Assembly: GCF_000336555.1 (NCBI RefSeq)
Contig: NZ_KB375281.1
Span: 4,063,597-4,127,596 of the forward strand
Reading direction: 5' to 3'
Length of the DNA: 64,000 nt
DNA from: Afipia clevelandensis ATCC 49720
GTDB lineage: Bacteria > Pseudomonadota > Alphaproteobacteria > Rhizobiales > Xanthobacteraceae
This document shows, piece by piece, positions 48,192 through 57,175 of this stretch. The position numbers and the translations under genes were made by a program. Every line of letters begins with the position of its first letter. Position 1 is the stretch's first letter. The notes under the pieces were generated by a model. That model was not told the origin of the DNA. It saw only the letters and a list, made by a program, of their open reading frames with translations, and searched no databases.

Positions 48192-48346
48192 AAATCGCTG
48201 CTGGCGAAGCCAGACGGAGCGCGAAAATACTGGAGCAAACTTCAGCGCTGTTATGGGTAGGTTGACCTAGCTGAACGCCGCTAGCGTCTGTCTGAGAAAT
48301 AGCTAGGAAGAACTCCATAGCATTGGATCTACGAACCCAACTTAGA

Positions 48347-49882
48347 TCAGAATCTCAGCGCCATGCATTGGTCGGACCATGCCAAGGGCAGCGTTTTCGG
48401 AATCTGCGCCAATGATAATGTTGCTGGCTGGTCGCCGCTGAGAATGGCCGCTGTTATAGTGGGTGCCATGAACGCATAGCGCAATTCCTGCCGCACCAAC
48501 TTGGGATGCAGTTTGACCGAGGCGGCCAGTGCCTCGGCAGTGGCAAACTTTCTATTCTGTAGATCACGCAGCCATGCGTGGGCTCGAACAATGGCCTGAA
48601 CCAATTTCGCATTAGGCTGGCATTCGCCGTCGGCCTCAGTGATCGTTGCCGAACCCGGTTGGCGCAGCTGCCAAGGGATCGCGAATTTGCTCGATCGGAT
48701 TTTGGCCGGCGGCGTGGTGGTAACCCTGATGATGCGGCTGCTCAGTTCGGCGCGCGCGACATAGCTGTCGATAACAGTTGCATTCAACACAGCCTTGTCG
48801 AGTTTCAGCCGTTCACGCAACGCGTTGATTATAGTCGACTCGATGTCAGTTGCCGCGACGCGCGCCATGGAGCCGGCTTCCAGTTTTCGTCCACGCAGCA
48901 AAGCCGAACTGACATAGAACTTGTAACGCACGCCGTTCTTGGACGAAAAGCTTGGGCTCATTGCGTTGCCGCGATCATCGAACAGTTTGCCCATGAGAAG
49001 TGCGCCGCTTTCCGATCGCTCTATCTTCCTTTTGTTGGTGCCGGAGGCGAGCAGTTCTTGAACTTTGTTGAAGGTCTTGCGGTCTATGATTGCCTTGTGC
49101 TCGCCCGGATACCATTTTCCGCCGTGGCCGGTTTCGCCAATGTAGATCCTGTTTTTCAGGAAGTGGGCGAGGGGACCATAGGTGAACGGAATGCCGCCGT
49201 TGAACTTCTTGACCTTGGTATTCCGACGCTTGGTGACGATGCCACGCTTATCGAGATCCGCTACGAGGCGACCGAACGATTGCAACTCAACGTAACGCCG
49301 AAAGATAGTCCGGACAGTTTCAGCTTCAGTAGAATTGATGACGAGCTTCTTGTCTCGAGCCTCATAACCGAGCGGCACCGTACCGCCGGTCCACTTCCCT
49401 TTCCGACGAGAGGCAGCGACCTTGTCCCGGACGCGTTCAGACGAAAGCTCGCGCTCGAACTGGGCAAATGACAGCAGCACGTTGAGGGTCAATCGACCCA
49501 TCGAGGTCGTCGTGTTGAACTGCTGAGTGACGGCTACGAACGAAATTGATCTCGCGTCAAACGCTTCCACGAGCTTGGCAAAGTCAGCCAGCGAACGGGT
49601 GAGGCGGTCGATCTTGTAGACCACGACAACGTCGACCTTACCGGCGTCTATATCCTTGAGCAGTTGCTTGAGGGCAGGACGCTCGAGGTTGCCACCGGAG
49701 AAGGCCGGATCGTCATAGGGCTGCGTGATTACCTTCCAGCCAAGTGATGCCTGGCTCTTTATATAAGCCTCGCAAGCTTCCCGTTGGGCATCGAGCGAGT
49801 TGAATTCCAGCTCAAGACCATGCTCAGTGGATTTGCGGGTGTAGATGGCGCAGCGCAGGGTTTTGGGAGCGTTACTTGCCAT
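48347..49882 (-). CDS. Large serine recombinase
   Basis: This 511-residue recombinase has the N-terminal resolvase domain (about residues 5-150) with the catalytic serine in YTRKSTEHG, plus the DVVVVYKIDRLTRSLADF block and the QFERELSSERVRDK E-helix. A recombinase domain (about 170-270) follows, then a long C-terminal arm. The zinc-ribbon seen in many large serine integrases is not obvious. It could integrate or excise the surrounding element. The ATG at 49882 (MASNAPK) has AGGAG upstream and overlaps the DUF2924 gene by 11 bases; the longer frame to 49948 is not used. Confidence 0.9.
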   Translation of the reverse strand: MASNAPKTLRCAIYTRKSTEHGLELEFNSLDAQREACEAYIKSQASLGWKVITQPYDDPAFSGGNLERPALKQLLKDIDAGKVDVVVVYKIDRLTRSLADFAKLVEAFDARSISFVAVTQQFNTTTSMGRLTLNVLLSFAQFERELSSERVRDKVAASRRKGKWTGGTVPLGYEARDKKLVINSTEAETVRTIFRRYVELQSFGRLVADLDKRGIVTKRRNTKVKKFNGGIPFTYGPLAHFLKNRIYIGETGHGGKWYPGEHKAIIDRKTFNKVQELLASGTNKRKIERSESGALLMGKLFDDRGNAMSPSFSSKNGVRYKFYVSSALLRGRKLEAGSMARVAATDIESTIINALRERLKLDKAVLNATVIDSYVARAELSSRIIRVTTTPPAKIRSSKFAIPWQLRQPGSATITEADGECQPNAKLVQAIVRAHAWLRDLQNRKFATAEALAASVKLHPKLVRQELRYAFMAPTITAAILSGDQPATLSLAQIPKTLPLAWSDQCMALRF

Positions 49883-50357
49883 GGGCGGACTCCTGAGACT
49901 TGGAGCGCAGCCCGAAGAACCGCGGTCCATTCCAGTTGGTGCCTGCAATCAGCGACGCGATCTCAGAGAGACCCGCATAGGTCTTGCCGTCATAGGCAAA
50001 GCCGTCTGGACGAACCACGACGCGGTAGGTTTTACCCTTCCATGTCCGGACCAGTTCCGAGCCGGGCTTGATGCGGCGCGGCAGCTCCAGCCGCCCGTTG
50101 GGCTTGGCAGCCATGGCTTTCACAAGCTGGTCGAGCAGGCGCTTGGTCGGACCGGACAATCTCCCATAGGCTTTTTCCTGAATCCGATGGGCAATGCTCC
50201 TGCGCAGCAGGTCCGGACCGAAAGCCCTTGGCGGATCTGTTCGAAGCACTTCTCGGTAACATCTGCGCAGTTCGACGATAGGGGCTGTTGCCAGCCGATC
50301 GAGCTCTGCTTCTACGGCTGGATCGGCTGGCTTCATGGAGGAGGTAGCTTGGATCAT
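49872..50357 (-). CDS. DUF2924 domain protein
   Basis: This 161-residue protein matches DUF2924, including [20 protein letters not shown] and [20 protein letters not shown]. The function is unknown; the family is nearly always encoded next to phage-type recombinases in alphaproteobacteria. It overlaps the DUF3489 gene (upstream) by 4 bases and the recombinase gene (downstream) by 11, so the three are translationally coupled. Confidence 0.88.
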   Translation of the reverse strand: MIQATSSMKPADPAVEAELDRLATAPIVELRRCYREVLRTDPPRAFGPDLLRRSIAHRIQEKAYGRLSGPTKRLLDQLVKAMAAKPNGRLELPRRIKPGSELVRTWKGKTYRVVVRPDGFAYDGKTYAGLSEIASLIAGTNWNGPRFFGLRSKSQESAHGK

Positions 50358-50707
50358 TTCGCGGTACTCGGTTTCGCGATCCGGTAGACGCGCTGTCCAT
50401 CGGTCTTGACCGAGGTTAGGTTCAGCTTGAGTTTTTTGCGCACGGTTCCAGCGAAGAAGCCGCGCACCGAATGTTGCTGCCAGTCGGTTGCCTTCATGAT
50501 GGCGGCGATGGTGGTGCCGGACGGCGCGCGGAGCATATCGAGGACCTTGTCCTGTTTGGACACGGCCACGTTCGGCGTCTTCAGCATTACCGGCTTCTTC
50601 GGCGCGACGGGCGGCAGAACTTTTCCGGCGGATTTTGTCGGTCGCTTTGCTGCCGGTGTGGATTTACGCCCGGTCTTGCGAGGGGGCTTTCGATTGCTGG
50701 TGGGCAT
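50354..50707 (-). CDS. DUF3489 domain protein
   Basis: This 117-residue protein has a Lys/Pro-rich N-terminal half and a C-terminal DUF3489 domain: [40 protein letters not shown] and RVYRI. The domain looks like a winged helix and may bind DNA. It is the first gene of a coupled set with DUF2924 and the recombinase. Confidence 0.85.
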   Translation of the reverse strand: MPTSNRKPPRKTGRKSTPAAKRPTKSAGKVLPPVAPKKPVMLKTPNVAVSKQDKVLDMLRAPSGTTIAAIMKATDWQQHSVRGFFAGTVRKKLKLNLTSVKTDGQRVYRIAKPSTAK

Positions 50708-50805
50708 TTCGGTTCTCCTGCTTCAACGACAGCATCATGTGCCGCCACTGCCGCAAGCCCGTCGTTCGCAGACGGGCCGAGAACCTTTCGTTTGGAGAGA
50801 GAGCT

Positions 50806-51027
50806 TTACTCGCTCGACAACCGGTTGAGCAGCGAAGCCGCATCCTGCAAACGGCCGGTCTCATAGAATATCTGTTCGAGATCCATCGAAACTCTTACGC
50901 CTTCGGCGACACTGCCGGCCAGCGCGCAGGCCTCGGCGGCCTTGGCAATCCGTGCGGCCTCGCCAAGGCGAATGCCGATCTCGATAAGGATTAGGCCAAT
51001 TGCCTGTTCTGTAATTTTGCGGTCCAT
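50806..51027 (-). CDS. Small hypothetical protein
   Basis: A 73-residue, Ala-rich, mainly helical protein (GEAARIAKAAEACALAGSVA). I do not recognise a family. It lies between the DUF3489 and XRE genes on the same strand; a start at 51030 is equally possible. Confidence 0.5.
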   Translation of the reverse strand: MDRKITEQAIGLILIEIGIRLGEAARIAKAAEACALAGSVAEGVRVSMDLEQIFYETGRLQDAASLLNRLSSE

Positions 51028-51120
51028 CATTCTGCCTCCGATTTACGGCGACAGTGACGCTCCACGTGCTGGGGAAGTCGAGCGGAAACGCAGCAATCTA
51101 GTGGCTCTTATCAGCCGGTC

Positions 51121-51139
51121 CGGATCACAAAATGATCCG
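51121..51139. promoter_or_regulatory. Inverted repeat, possible regulator site
   Basis: A perfect repeat CGGATCA-CAAAA-TGATCCG downstream of the XRE gene. The GGATCA element recurs in the divergent region on the other side of that gene. Confidence 0.4.
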
Positions 51140-51163
51140 AAAAGAAGCCCAAAGCTGCACGAC

Positions 51164-51439
51164 TTATTTGGTCGGACGCTTTGAGGCGGTCTTGGGCGAG
51201 CCCTTTCCCCCAACGTAGTCCTTAAACAGCTTCACAGGATCGGCGCCAAGCGCGCGGGCGATAGCAATGAACTCAATGACGTCGAGGCGGCGCTCACCGT
51301 TCTCATATTTGGCGACAAAGGATTGAGGTCGGCCGAGTTTCTTGGCCAAGGCCTGCTGTCGAACATCCGCAGCTTTCCGCACTGCGACAAGCAGGTCGAT
51401 CAGTCGGGCATAGTCCGCGGATTTGAGGGTCTTTTGCAT
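51164..51439 (-). CDS. XRE-family transcriptional regulator
   Basis: This 91-residue helix-turn-helix protein has the XRE pattern (VRQQALAKKLGRPQSFVAKY then ENGERRLDVIEFIAIARALG). It has no extra domain, like restriction controllers and phage repressors. It is divergent from a PD-(D/E)XK-like gene with about 200 bases between starts, and probably controls it. The ATG at 51439 (MQKTLKSAD) is chosen; the frame extends to 51472. Confidence 0.85.
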   Translation of the reverse strand: MQKTLKSADYARLIDLLVAVRKAADVRQQALAKKLGRPQSFVAKYENGERRLDVIEFIAIARALGADPVKLFKDYVGGKGSPKTASKRPTK

Positions 51440-51472
51440 GCGCCGCCAGGGCCGTGAATCGGCGGCGCACAA

Positions 51473-51511
51473 TTTGATCCCAGAAACGGATTATCCCAAA
51501 ATAGGATCAAA
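51473..51511. promoter_or_regulatory. Candidate XRE operator
   Basis: TTTGATCC at 51473-51480 and GGATCAAA at 51504-51511 form an 8-base inverted repeat, with GGATTATCC, itself symmetrical, between them. It lies in the divergent region between the XRE regulator and the nuclease-like gene. Confidence 0.5.
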
Positions 51512-51638
51512 AATTAACCCTGACCTGCTTCCTTCGCTACCAAACGACCTTTGGACTGGATGTCGATGTGCAACGAAGCCACTAGCGGCTTGGCGTTTCA
51601 GGCTGTGTGAGCGCGGCAATGGAGTTAAGGGTTTGTCG

Positions 51639-52205
51639 ATGGCAAATGATGTGACGGTGTCCTCCGGGCGAAAGCAGAGTGAGCAGCAGGCCGCTTTACA
51701 AGTCCAAGAAACCCTCGCTGCGCACTTTCCTGACTACACGGTCGAAACGGGTAAAAGCCTGCTCTACAAGATCGAGGTAGATCCGTCCGGCCAGCTGAGC
51801 CATGAGAGCGCTGCAAGCCCGATGCGTGGGCAGAACGCATTTCAGACGGACATTCTGATCACAAAAGATTCAATTCCGCTCGTTGTCATCGAGCTCAAAT
51901 CTGGTTCTTTTACATCGCATGACGTCATTACCTATAGCTTCAAGGCAGCGCGGCATAAGCAAATCTATCCCTATCTGCGGTATGGCTTTGTCGTCGTGGG
52001 GTTGGACGGGCTTGGCCGTCGATTCGTGACTCACAATGAGGGGTTTGACTTCGCGATGGCTCTTCCGGATAGCACGACCATCGAGACCGATCTTGTCGCG
52101 CTGGTTCGTCGGCAAATCGCGGGCGCGGAAATATTATGCGATCTGATGCGTTCCGATCGGATCAAGATCCTGCGTTATGAAGAGACTGTCGAAATCGATC
52201 GATAG
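51639..52205 (+). CDS. PD-(D/E)XK-like hypothetical protein
   Basis: This 188-residue protein has a candidate nuclease core: an FQTDILI strand with the acidic residue, then PLVVIELKSGSFTSHDV with the E-x-K triad, then a helix starting KAARHKQIYP. This resembles restriction and repair endonucleases of the PD-(D/E)XK superfamily, including HsdR-like folds. No specific family can be named. The ATG at 51639 has AAGG upstream; the longer frame to 51423 overlaps the XRE gene and its operator. It faces the terminase tail to tail. Confidence 0.6.
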   Translation: MANDVTVSSGRKQSEQQAALQVQETLAAHFPDYTVETGKSLLYKIEVDPSGQLSHESAASPMRGQNAFQTDILITKDSIPLVVIELKSGSFTSHDVITYSFKAARHKQIYPYLRYGFVVVGLDGLGRRFVTHNEGFDFAMALPDSTTIETDLVALVRRQIAGAEILCDLMRSDRIKILRYEETVEIDR

Positions 52206-52219
52206 ACGGCGGCTCGCCA

Positions 52220-53617
52220 TCATCCGACCCAGGAAAGGGTCGTATCATATCCCCAGGTCTTGAACGCAAGCGCCTGGCTGATGCTATCGACGATGTCATC
52301 AGTCTTGCCCTGCGGGAACCTAAGGAGCTCGGATTCGACTTCCGCGAGGAAGTTCGCCGTGCGGGGGAATAATACCATGCCGGCTTCGAACTTCGCCTGC
52401 TGGACGTAAAGGCGACCGATCTTGTCACGTTCAATTGCCACGGCCTTTACTGGGTAGCTGCCAAGTTGCTTGAGTTCTTGGGCCAACGCGATGCCGGTCG
52501 AGGCATCCTCGATCAGAATCCGGTCAGGCTTAAAGCGGTCGGCGAGGGCGATGACGGTTTGTTTAAGGCGGGGATATTCGTAGCGACCACGCGTGACATC
52601 CATCAGGTAATATCGCTTATCGACCACCATCCACGTGGTGCAGACGCTCCAGTCATTCTGAGCGCCGTCCTTGGCAGCCGTATCCCAAGACTGGACCACT
52701 TTGGCCTTGTAGGTGCGCTCAGGCAATTGATCGTAATACTGTAGCCATTGGCGGTGGATCATCGCGCCACCGTCAGGTACCGGGGATTGTTGATACTGAG
52801 CACTGAAGATAGCGGAACCCATTTCTGAGCGAAGCTTCTCCAAGGTTGAGAGAGTCTCGTATTGGGGGTGAAGGGCTTCGCCAGCCCGGCGCATGTGAAA
52901 CTCGCCGTCACCGATGGCGATTTTTTCCTCCACCTCGGCAATGGCGGGCAGGCTCAGTATGGTCCTATCGTTGGAATTTTCGGCGAGGAAACCCGTCAGA
53001 TCATTAAGATGAACCCGCTGCATGACCAGAATGATGACACCCGTGGCTTTGTTGTCGAGGCGCGAGAGCAAAGTGTTTGTGAACCACTGGTTCAGGGAGT
53101 TACGAAGAGTGTCGGATTGCGCATCCACTGGCTTTTGCGGGTCATCCAGAATGAACATATCGCCGCCGAGGCCCGTCAAAGTTGCCGAAACGGAAGTCGA
53201 TCGGCGAAAGCCGCGTCTGGTGGTGAAGACATCGGAATCGGCGATCCGAGCGACGCGCATGCTCGGAAATGTTTTTCGATACCAATCGGACTGAACGATC
53301 GCTCGAAAGTCGGCTGCATGTTTGGCCGAAAGGTCGTTGCTGTAGCTCACACCAAAAATCTTCATTCGAGGATTATGCCCGAGCAAGAACGCCGGCAGAA
53401 TCACAGACACCGTCAAAGACTTCAGGTATCGCGGCGGCATGTTGAGGATCAGACGGTTGACCTTGCCGTCCCGAATGCGTTGGAGCTGGTGCGAGATCGC
53501 TTTGATGTGCCAATTCGGCAGGTATTCGGCACCTGGATTGAGCATTAGAAAGCAGCGATGGAGGAAGCTCTCGAAATCGTTGCGCAGGATAGAATAGAGG
53601 AGGTCTTGATCCTTCAT
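52220..53617 (-). CDS. Phage terminase large subunit
   Basis: This 465-residue protein has the terminase ATPase Walker A-like NMPPRYLKSLTVSVILPA, Walker B-like GDMFILDDPQ, and a C-terminal RNase H-like nuclease part (SWDTAAKDG and IEDASTGIALAQELK). It matches the phage TIGR01630 type. In phages it packages DNA into procapsids. It overlaps the DUF5681 gene by 4 bases. No portal or capsid gene is present in the window. Confidence 0.9.
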   Translation of the reverse strand: MKDQDLLYSILRNDFESFLHRCFLMLNPGAEYLPNWHIKAISHQLQRIRDGKVNRLILNMPPRYLKSLTVSVILPAFLLGHNPRMKIFGVSYSNDLSAKHAADFRAIVQSDWYRKTFPSMRVARIADSDVFTTRRGFRRSTSVSATLTGLGGDMFILDDPQKPVDAQSDTLRNSLNQWFTNTLLSRLDNKATGVIILVMQRVHLNDLTGFLAENSNDRTILSLPAIAEVEEKIAIGDGEFHMRRAGEALHPQYETLSTLEKLRSEMGSAIFSAQYQQSPVPDGGAMIHRQWLQYYDQLPERTYKAKVVQSWDTAAKDGAQNDWSVCTTWMVVDKRYYLMDVTRGRYEYPRLKQTVIALADRFKPDRILIEDASTGIALAQELKQLGSYPVKAVAIERDKIGRLYVQQAKFEAGMVLFPRTANFLAEVESELLRFPQGKTDDIVDSISQALAFKTWGYDTTLSWVG

Positions 53618-54048
53618 CGCTCCTTCTCCTTTCCACCAAGCGTGGACTGGAAATTCCGCAGATAGGCATCAAGAACGGCCTTATCGTCAGGATTGACCTC
53701 CGACTCGGCGCTCGCTGTAGAGGCAATCGCGGCCAGCCGGTTCAGCACGAACGCTGCGCTCTTGGTGTTGCCCTTGAGCGAGTCCTCCGCGAGCTTGTGA
53801 AAGATTCCCTCCAGAATAGTGATCTTTCGAATCCGCCCGTTCTGTCGGATTTCGATTTTACGATTCAGGAGCTCCATAAGGATAGTCGCCTCGCTTTTAG
53901 CCCCCTTCGGACGACCTTTTGGATTGCCGCTTTGGCCTGGCTTGAATTGTCGAGAACGAGGCGGCTTCCCATAGCCAACGTCATCGTCGCTCGGCTCCAG
54001 CCGTACCCGCTTCCGGAAGACACGCTCAATTTTTGGGATCGATGCCAT
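53614..54048 (-). CDS. DUF5681 protein (terminase small-subunit-like context)
   Basis: This 144-residue protein has the DUF5681 motif RQFKPGQSGNPKGRPKGAKS near residues 32-51, then a helical region. DUF5681 genes often precede terminase large-subunit genes, which is the case here, so a DNA-recognition role is likely but not shown. Confidence 0.82.
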   Translation of the reverse strand: MASIPKIERVFRKRVRLEPSDDDVGYGKPPRSRQFKPGQSGNPKGRPKGAKSEATILMELLNRKIEIRQNGRIRKITILEGIFHKLAEDSLKGNTKSAAFVLNRLAAIASTASAESEVNPDDKAVLDAYLRNFQSTLGGKEKER

Positions 54049-54052
54049 TGTG

Positions 54053-55381
54053 TTAGATCCTTACGCGTTTGAGAGCAGGGGAGGCGGACCGCTCTGCGGC
54101 CACCTCGTCGAAGGTTTGGCCGGTGGCCTCTAGGATTGCGTCGCGTTTGGTGAATTCCTGCCAACGGCGGATCGCAACATCGATGTACAAAGGGTCGATT
54201 TCGATGCCGTAGCCGCGCCGACCGACCTTTTCGGCAGCAAGAATGGTGGTGCCGGATCCCATAAAAGGATCGAGCACAATGTCGCCACGACGCGAACAGT
54301 CCCGCATGGCGTCGGCCACCAGGGCAACGGGTTTGACCGTTGGGTGAACGGTCAGCTCGGCGAGGCGATCTTTGCGGAACGTATTGACGCCGGCGTACTC
54401 CCAGACGTTCGATCTGGAGCGGCCAAACTTGCCGAGTTCGATATTGTTCTGGTGGCGGCCAGTGCCGTTCTTGAACACAAGGATTAGCTCATGCTGGGAG
54501 CGGTAGAAGCTGCCTTGCCCAGCGTTTGTTTTGACCCAAGCGATCATGTTTTTGAGCTCAGTGAAAGCTTCTTCGCCGGCCGCAAGGCACTCGCCAACGT
54601 GCCGCCAGTCCATGCAGCAGAAGACGATTGAACCGTCCTCTAAATACCGAGCGGCCAAGTGCATCCAGCTGGCAAGGAATTCGGTGAACTCGGCGCGCGA
54701 CATCTCGCCGGAAGCGGAGGCAAACTCGCGGTGCTTGGTTTTCCCGCGACCTTGAACGGAGCTAATCCTGACGTTGTAGGGCGGGTCCGTAAAAGCCATG
54801 ACGGCACGGGCGGTGCCCATCAGCTTTTTGACATCTCCGGGTTCTCTCGAATCCCCGCACAACAGCCGATGTTTCGACAGCGTCCATAAATCACCAGGTC
54901 GACTGATGGCCTTGGCTTCTACCTCGGGTACGACATCGCCAGGTTCACGCTCAGAATCGAGGTGATCGCTCATCAGGCTGTCGATCTCAGCAGCCTCAAA
55001 GCCGGACAGTTCGATATTGAGCTGGCATTCGGGAAGCAGAACCGCGAGTTCGCCAAGCTCCGCTGCGAGAACGGGATAATCCCATCCCGCGTTCGTCGGG
55101 ATTTTGTTGTCCGCGATAGTAAGGAGGCGTTTCTTGGCATCGCTTAGGCCCGACATGACGATTGTCGGCACTTCCTTCAGCCCAAGCTCAAGCGCTGCGA
55201 GATACCGGCCATAGCCGCAAATGATAACGCCGTCTTCGTCGATCAAGATCGGATAGGTCCATCCGTAACAGAGGACCAAGTTTGCGATCTGCCGAATTTG
55301 CTTTTTGGAGTGTGTTCTTGTCTTCCGTTTAGGCGCTCGCAATGAGCGCACAAGCATCATGACGACGCGGTCGTGGGTCAC
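54053..55381 (-). CDS. ParB-domain DNA methyltransferase
   Basis: This 442-residue protein joins an N-terminal ParB/Srx-like domain (about residues 15-110, GVIICGYGRYLAAL) to a beta-class N4/N6 methyltransferase: DPPY in AFTDPPYNV, then the SAM-binding DPFMGSGTT near the C-terminus. It should methylate adenine or cytosine in a short DNA sequence. The GTG at 55381 has AGGAG six bases upstream, inside a hairpin. No cognate restriction gene is adjacent; the PD-(D/E)XK-like gene is 2 kb away. Confidence 0.88.
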   Translation of the reverse strand: MTHDRVVMMLVRSLRAPKRKTRTHSKKQIRQIANLVLCYGWTYPILIDEDGVIICGYGRYLAALELGLKEVPTIVMSGLSDAKKRLLTIADNKIPTNAGWDYPVLAAELGELAVLLPECQLNIELSGFEAAEIDSLMSDHLDSEREPGDVVPEVEAKAISRPGDLWTLSKHRLLCGDSREPGDVKKLMGTARAVMAFTDPPYNVRISSVQGRGKTKHREFASASGEMSRAEFTEFLASWMHLAARYLEDGSIVFCCMDWRHVGECLAAGEEAFTELKNMIAWVKTNAGQGSFYRSQHELILVFKNGTGRHQNNIELGKFGRSRSNVWEYAGVNTFRKDRLAELTVHPTVKPVALVADAMRDCSRRGDIVLDPFMGSGTTILAAEKVGRRGYGIEIDPLYIDVAIRRWQEFTKRDAILEATGQTFDEVAAERSASPALKRVRI

Positions 55382-55384
55382 AGT

Positions 55385-55411
55385 GAGCTCCTTTCATTTC
55401 GAAGGGAGCTC
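55385..55411 (-). promoter_or_regulatory. Hairpin covering the methyltransferase ribosome site
   Basis: On the minus strand, GAGCTCCCTT and AAAGGAGCTC pair over 9 of 10 positions with a 7-base loop, right before the GTG start. The AGGAG ribosome site lies inside the stem, so translation may be held down unless the hairpin opens. Confidence 0.55.
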
Positions 55412-55474
55412 TTACATCCATCATTTTTTTGCTGAACGCATCAACCGCGATCAATGTGAGATTGTGGCAAAAAA

Positions 55475-55678
55475 TTAAGATGGCTTTCGAAGGGTTTTCT
55501 TGCGACGGCGGCGCTTCTCATGTTCGCCGTTGATTTGGTCTAAGTAATCTTTCACCACGCTTGCCCTACACGGACCATCAATGATTCCTTTCGCCGGTCC
55601 CCGATCGGCTGCCTCACGCGCCCGACGCTTCATATTCTCGATTGCACGCTTAGAGACTGTGAGAAAAATCGTTGGCAT
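55475..55678 (-). CDS. Small basic hypothetical protein
   Basis: A 67-residue protein, rich in Lys and Arg at its C-terminus (KRRRRKKTLRK). The ATG at 55678 has a strong GGAGG ribosome site; the frame to 55714 is not used. No family recognised. It precedes the ParB-methyltransferase gene on the same strand. Confidence 0.6.
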   Translation of the reverse strand: MPTIFLTVSKRAIENMKRRAREAADRGPAKGIIDGPCRASVVKDYLDQINGEHEKRRRRKKTLRKPS

Positions 55679-55748
55679 CGTAGGCCTCCGTTGCATGGAA
55701 GCTAATGATGTCACCGGCGTCGTTGTCGGTCAGCCGCGGCGATCAAAC

Positions 55749-56426
55749 TCAAATTGTGGCACGGCGGGGGCGCGCCTTTTTATGACGAATTCCGAATTTG
55801 CTTAAGGTGTCGGAGATCTTTTGCTCCGATACGATTTTGCTGTTGGGATTCTGCTTGAGCAGATCGCCCTGGATCACCTTCAGATACGGAACATTATCCA
55901 GGTCTCGAAGAGCACTGTAATTGAGAAGGTTCAACTCGCGCGCGATCGAAATGAAATCAGGCCCTTGAGAGCCAGCCGGAACAGCGTAACACCGATCCTC
56001 CGCCTTAGCCGATGAAATCGTCTGATGGACGATCCGCCAATCGAGGTCGGTGATAACGTAAGGAAGCTTTGCCGGAATAACCTGAACCGCGCGGACAATC
56101 TTGCCGTCGGTTCGGGTAACGTTTCCGGCGATGTCGACAGCGGCGTTGTCCAAGACTACGGTTTCGAATTCGATTGCCTGGTCCTCGTGTCTCGCCTGAC
56201 TTGTCTTTGAACTACGCAACCATGCTGTAAACGCATGGTTATCTTGCCGTTCGAAATGGATTCCAGTTAACGTCACGATGTCCTGCGAGGGCAGTGGCAA
56301 GCCCGCACATATTATTCTGGCTTGATCGTTGGGTTGAAATTTCGCCTCATCGACGAACGCGTCGATCGCTTCGGCGACTGAAAACAGGTAAGATTTGCTC
56401 TCGCTAAGGTTTATCTGGATCGTCAT
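55749..56426 (-). CDS. Hypothetical protein of the phage-like cassette
   Basis: This 225-residue protein begins MTIQINLSESKSYLFSVAEA and ends in a basic tail (KKARPRRATI). It has no signal peptide or membrane segment. I recognise no domain. The ATG at 56426 has GGGAGG five bases upstream, so the seven residues before it in the open frame are not used. It is the first gene of the minus-strand run that leads to the methyltransferase and terminase. Confidence 0.65.
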   Translation of the reverse strand: MTIQINLSESKSYLFSVAEAIDAFVDEAKFQPNDQARIICAGLPLPSQDIVTLTGIHFERQDNHAFTAWLRSSKTSQARHEDQAIEFETVVLDNAAVDIAGNVTRTDGKIVRAVQVIPAKLPYVITDLDWRIVHQTISSAKAEDRCYAVPAGSQGPDFISIARELNLLNYSALRDLDNVPYLKVIQGDLLKQNPNSKIVSEQKISDTLSKFGIRHKKARPRRATI

Positions 56427-56897
56427 GTTGACCTCCCACAAACTCATCTATTTAGGTGCGTGTCGCTTTTCGGAGTCAAGGTCGTTTTCGGCAAGCTGTG
56501 AGTTCCGCAACCGGCGTTATTCGCGTAATGAGCGGTTATGGAACCAAGCTAACGGCCTTAAAGGATAATCCAGCGTTTGTGTTTTAAGCGACCCCGGTCG
56601 GACCTCTTTGCCGAGCGCTTCACCTGCTTAATCTGCGCAATTTTACGGGCAACATTGAGACAGCGTGATGATTAACCTCGGATAAGCGGACGGAAGAGTT
56701 AGCACCCGAGCTTCTTCAACGCGCAACGCTCGAACGGATGAAACGCGAATGGCCGCGATGGCTCCTGCTAAGACGCTTGAGAGGTTGCGTCATCAAGAGC
56801 GGATAGAACTGTGTCATAGGTTGCAGATGTGGTGCCGCAATCCGTAACCGCAAATGGAAGCCTTGGCACAGGCCATGCGGCGGCGAATTCGTGACCG
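56427..56897. other. Non-coding gap in the decay zone
   Basis: About 470 bases with no supported gene. The composition is more AT-rich than the flanking core. It probably carries the promoter of the 56426 gene; no motif is clear. Confidence 0.4.
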
Positions 56898-57175
56898 TCA
56901 AATATCTGCGGCGATCACCCGCGTGGTCTTTGCGAGGCGCCCTTTGAGCGTCGAGAGCTTGTCGGTGAGCTCCCGGAGTGTCTGATCGGAGAACGAGGTT
57001 ATCAGCGACCGCCTGCCGGGAAAACAGATTCGCAATTTTCTTGTGGGTCGTGTCGGTGAGCGACATTAGGACGACTCGCGCATCGTCCTTGGACGCGACG
57101 CGGCGCACGAAACCATGTTCTCCAAGATTTTGGTCGGAGCGTGTTCCGGTACGCTGTGGTAACGCTCAGAGCACC
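56898..57175 (-). pseudogene. Degenerate MarR-family regulator
   Basis: Translated pieces in different frames line up with a MarR protein: GEHGFVRRVASKDDARVV and HKKIANLFSRQAVADNLVLR, then LTDKLSTLKGRLAKTTRVIA before a stop. At least two frame changes are needed and the N-terminal part is missing. It is a remnant. Confidence 0.6.

Noticed and set aside
42894-48346. Island integrated at tRNA-Gln by a tyrosine integrase
   Set aside because: No tyrosine integrase gene and no repeat of the tRNA 3' end were found. The only recombinase is of the serine type.
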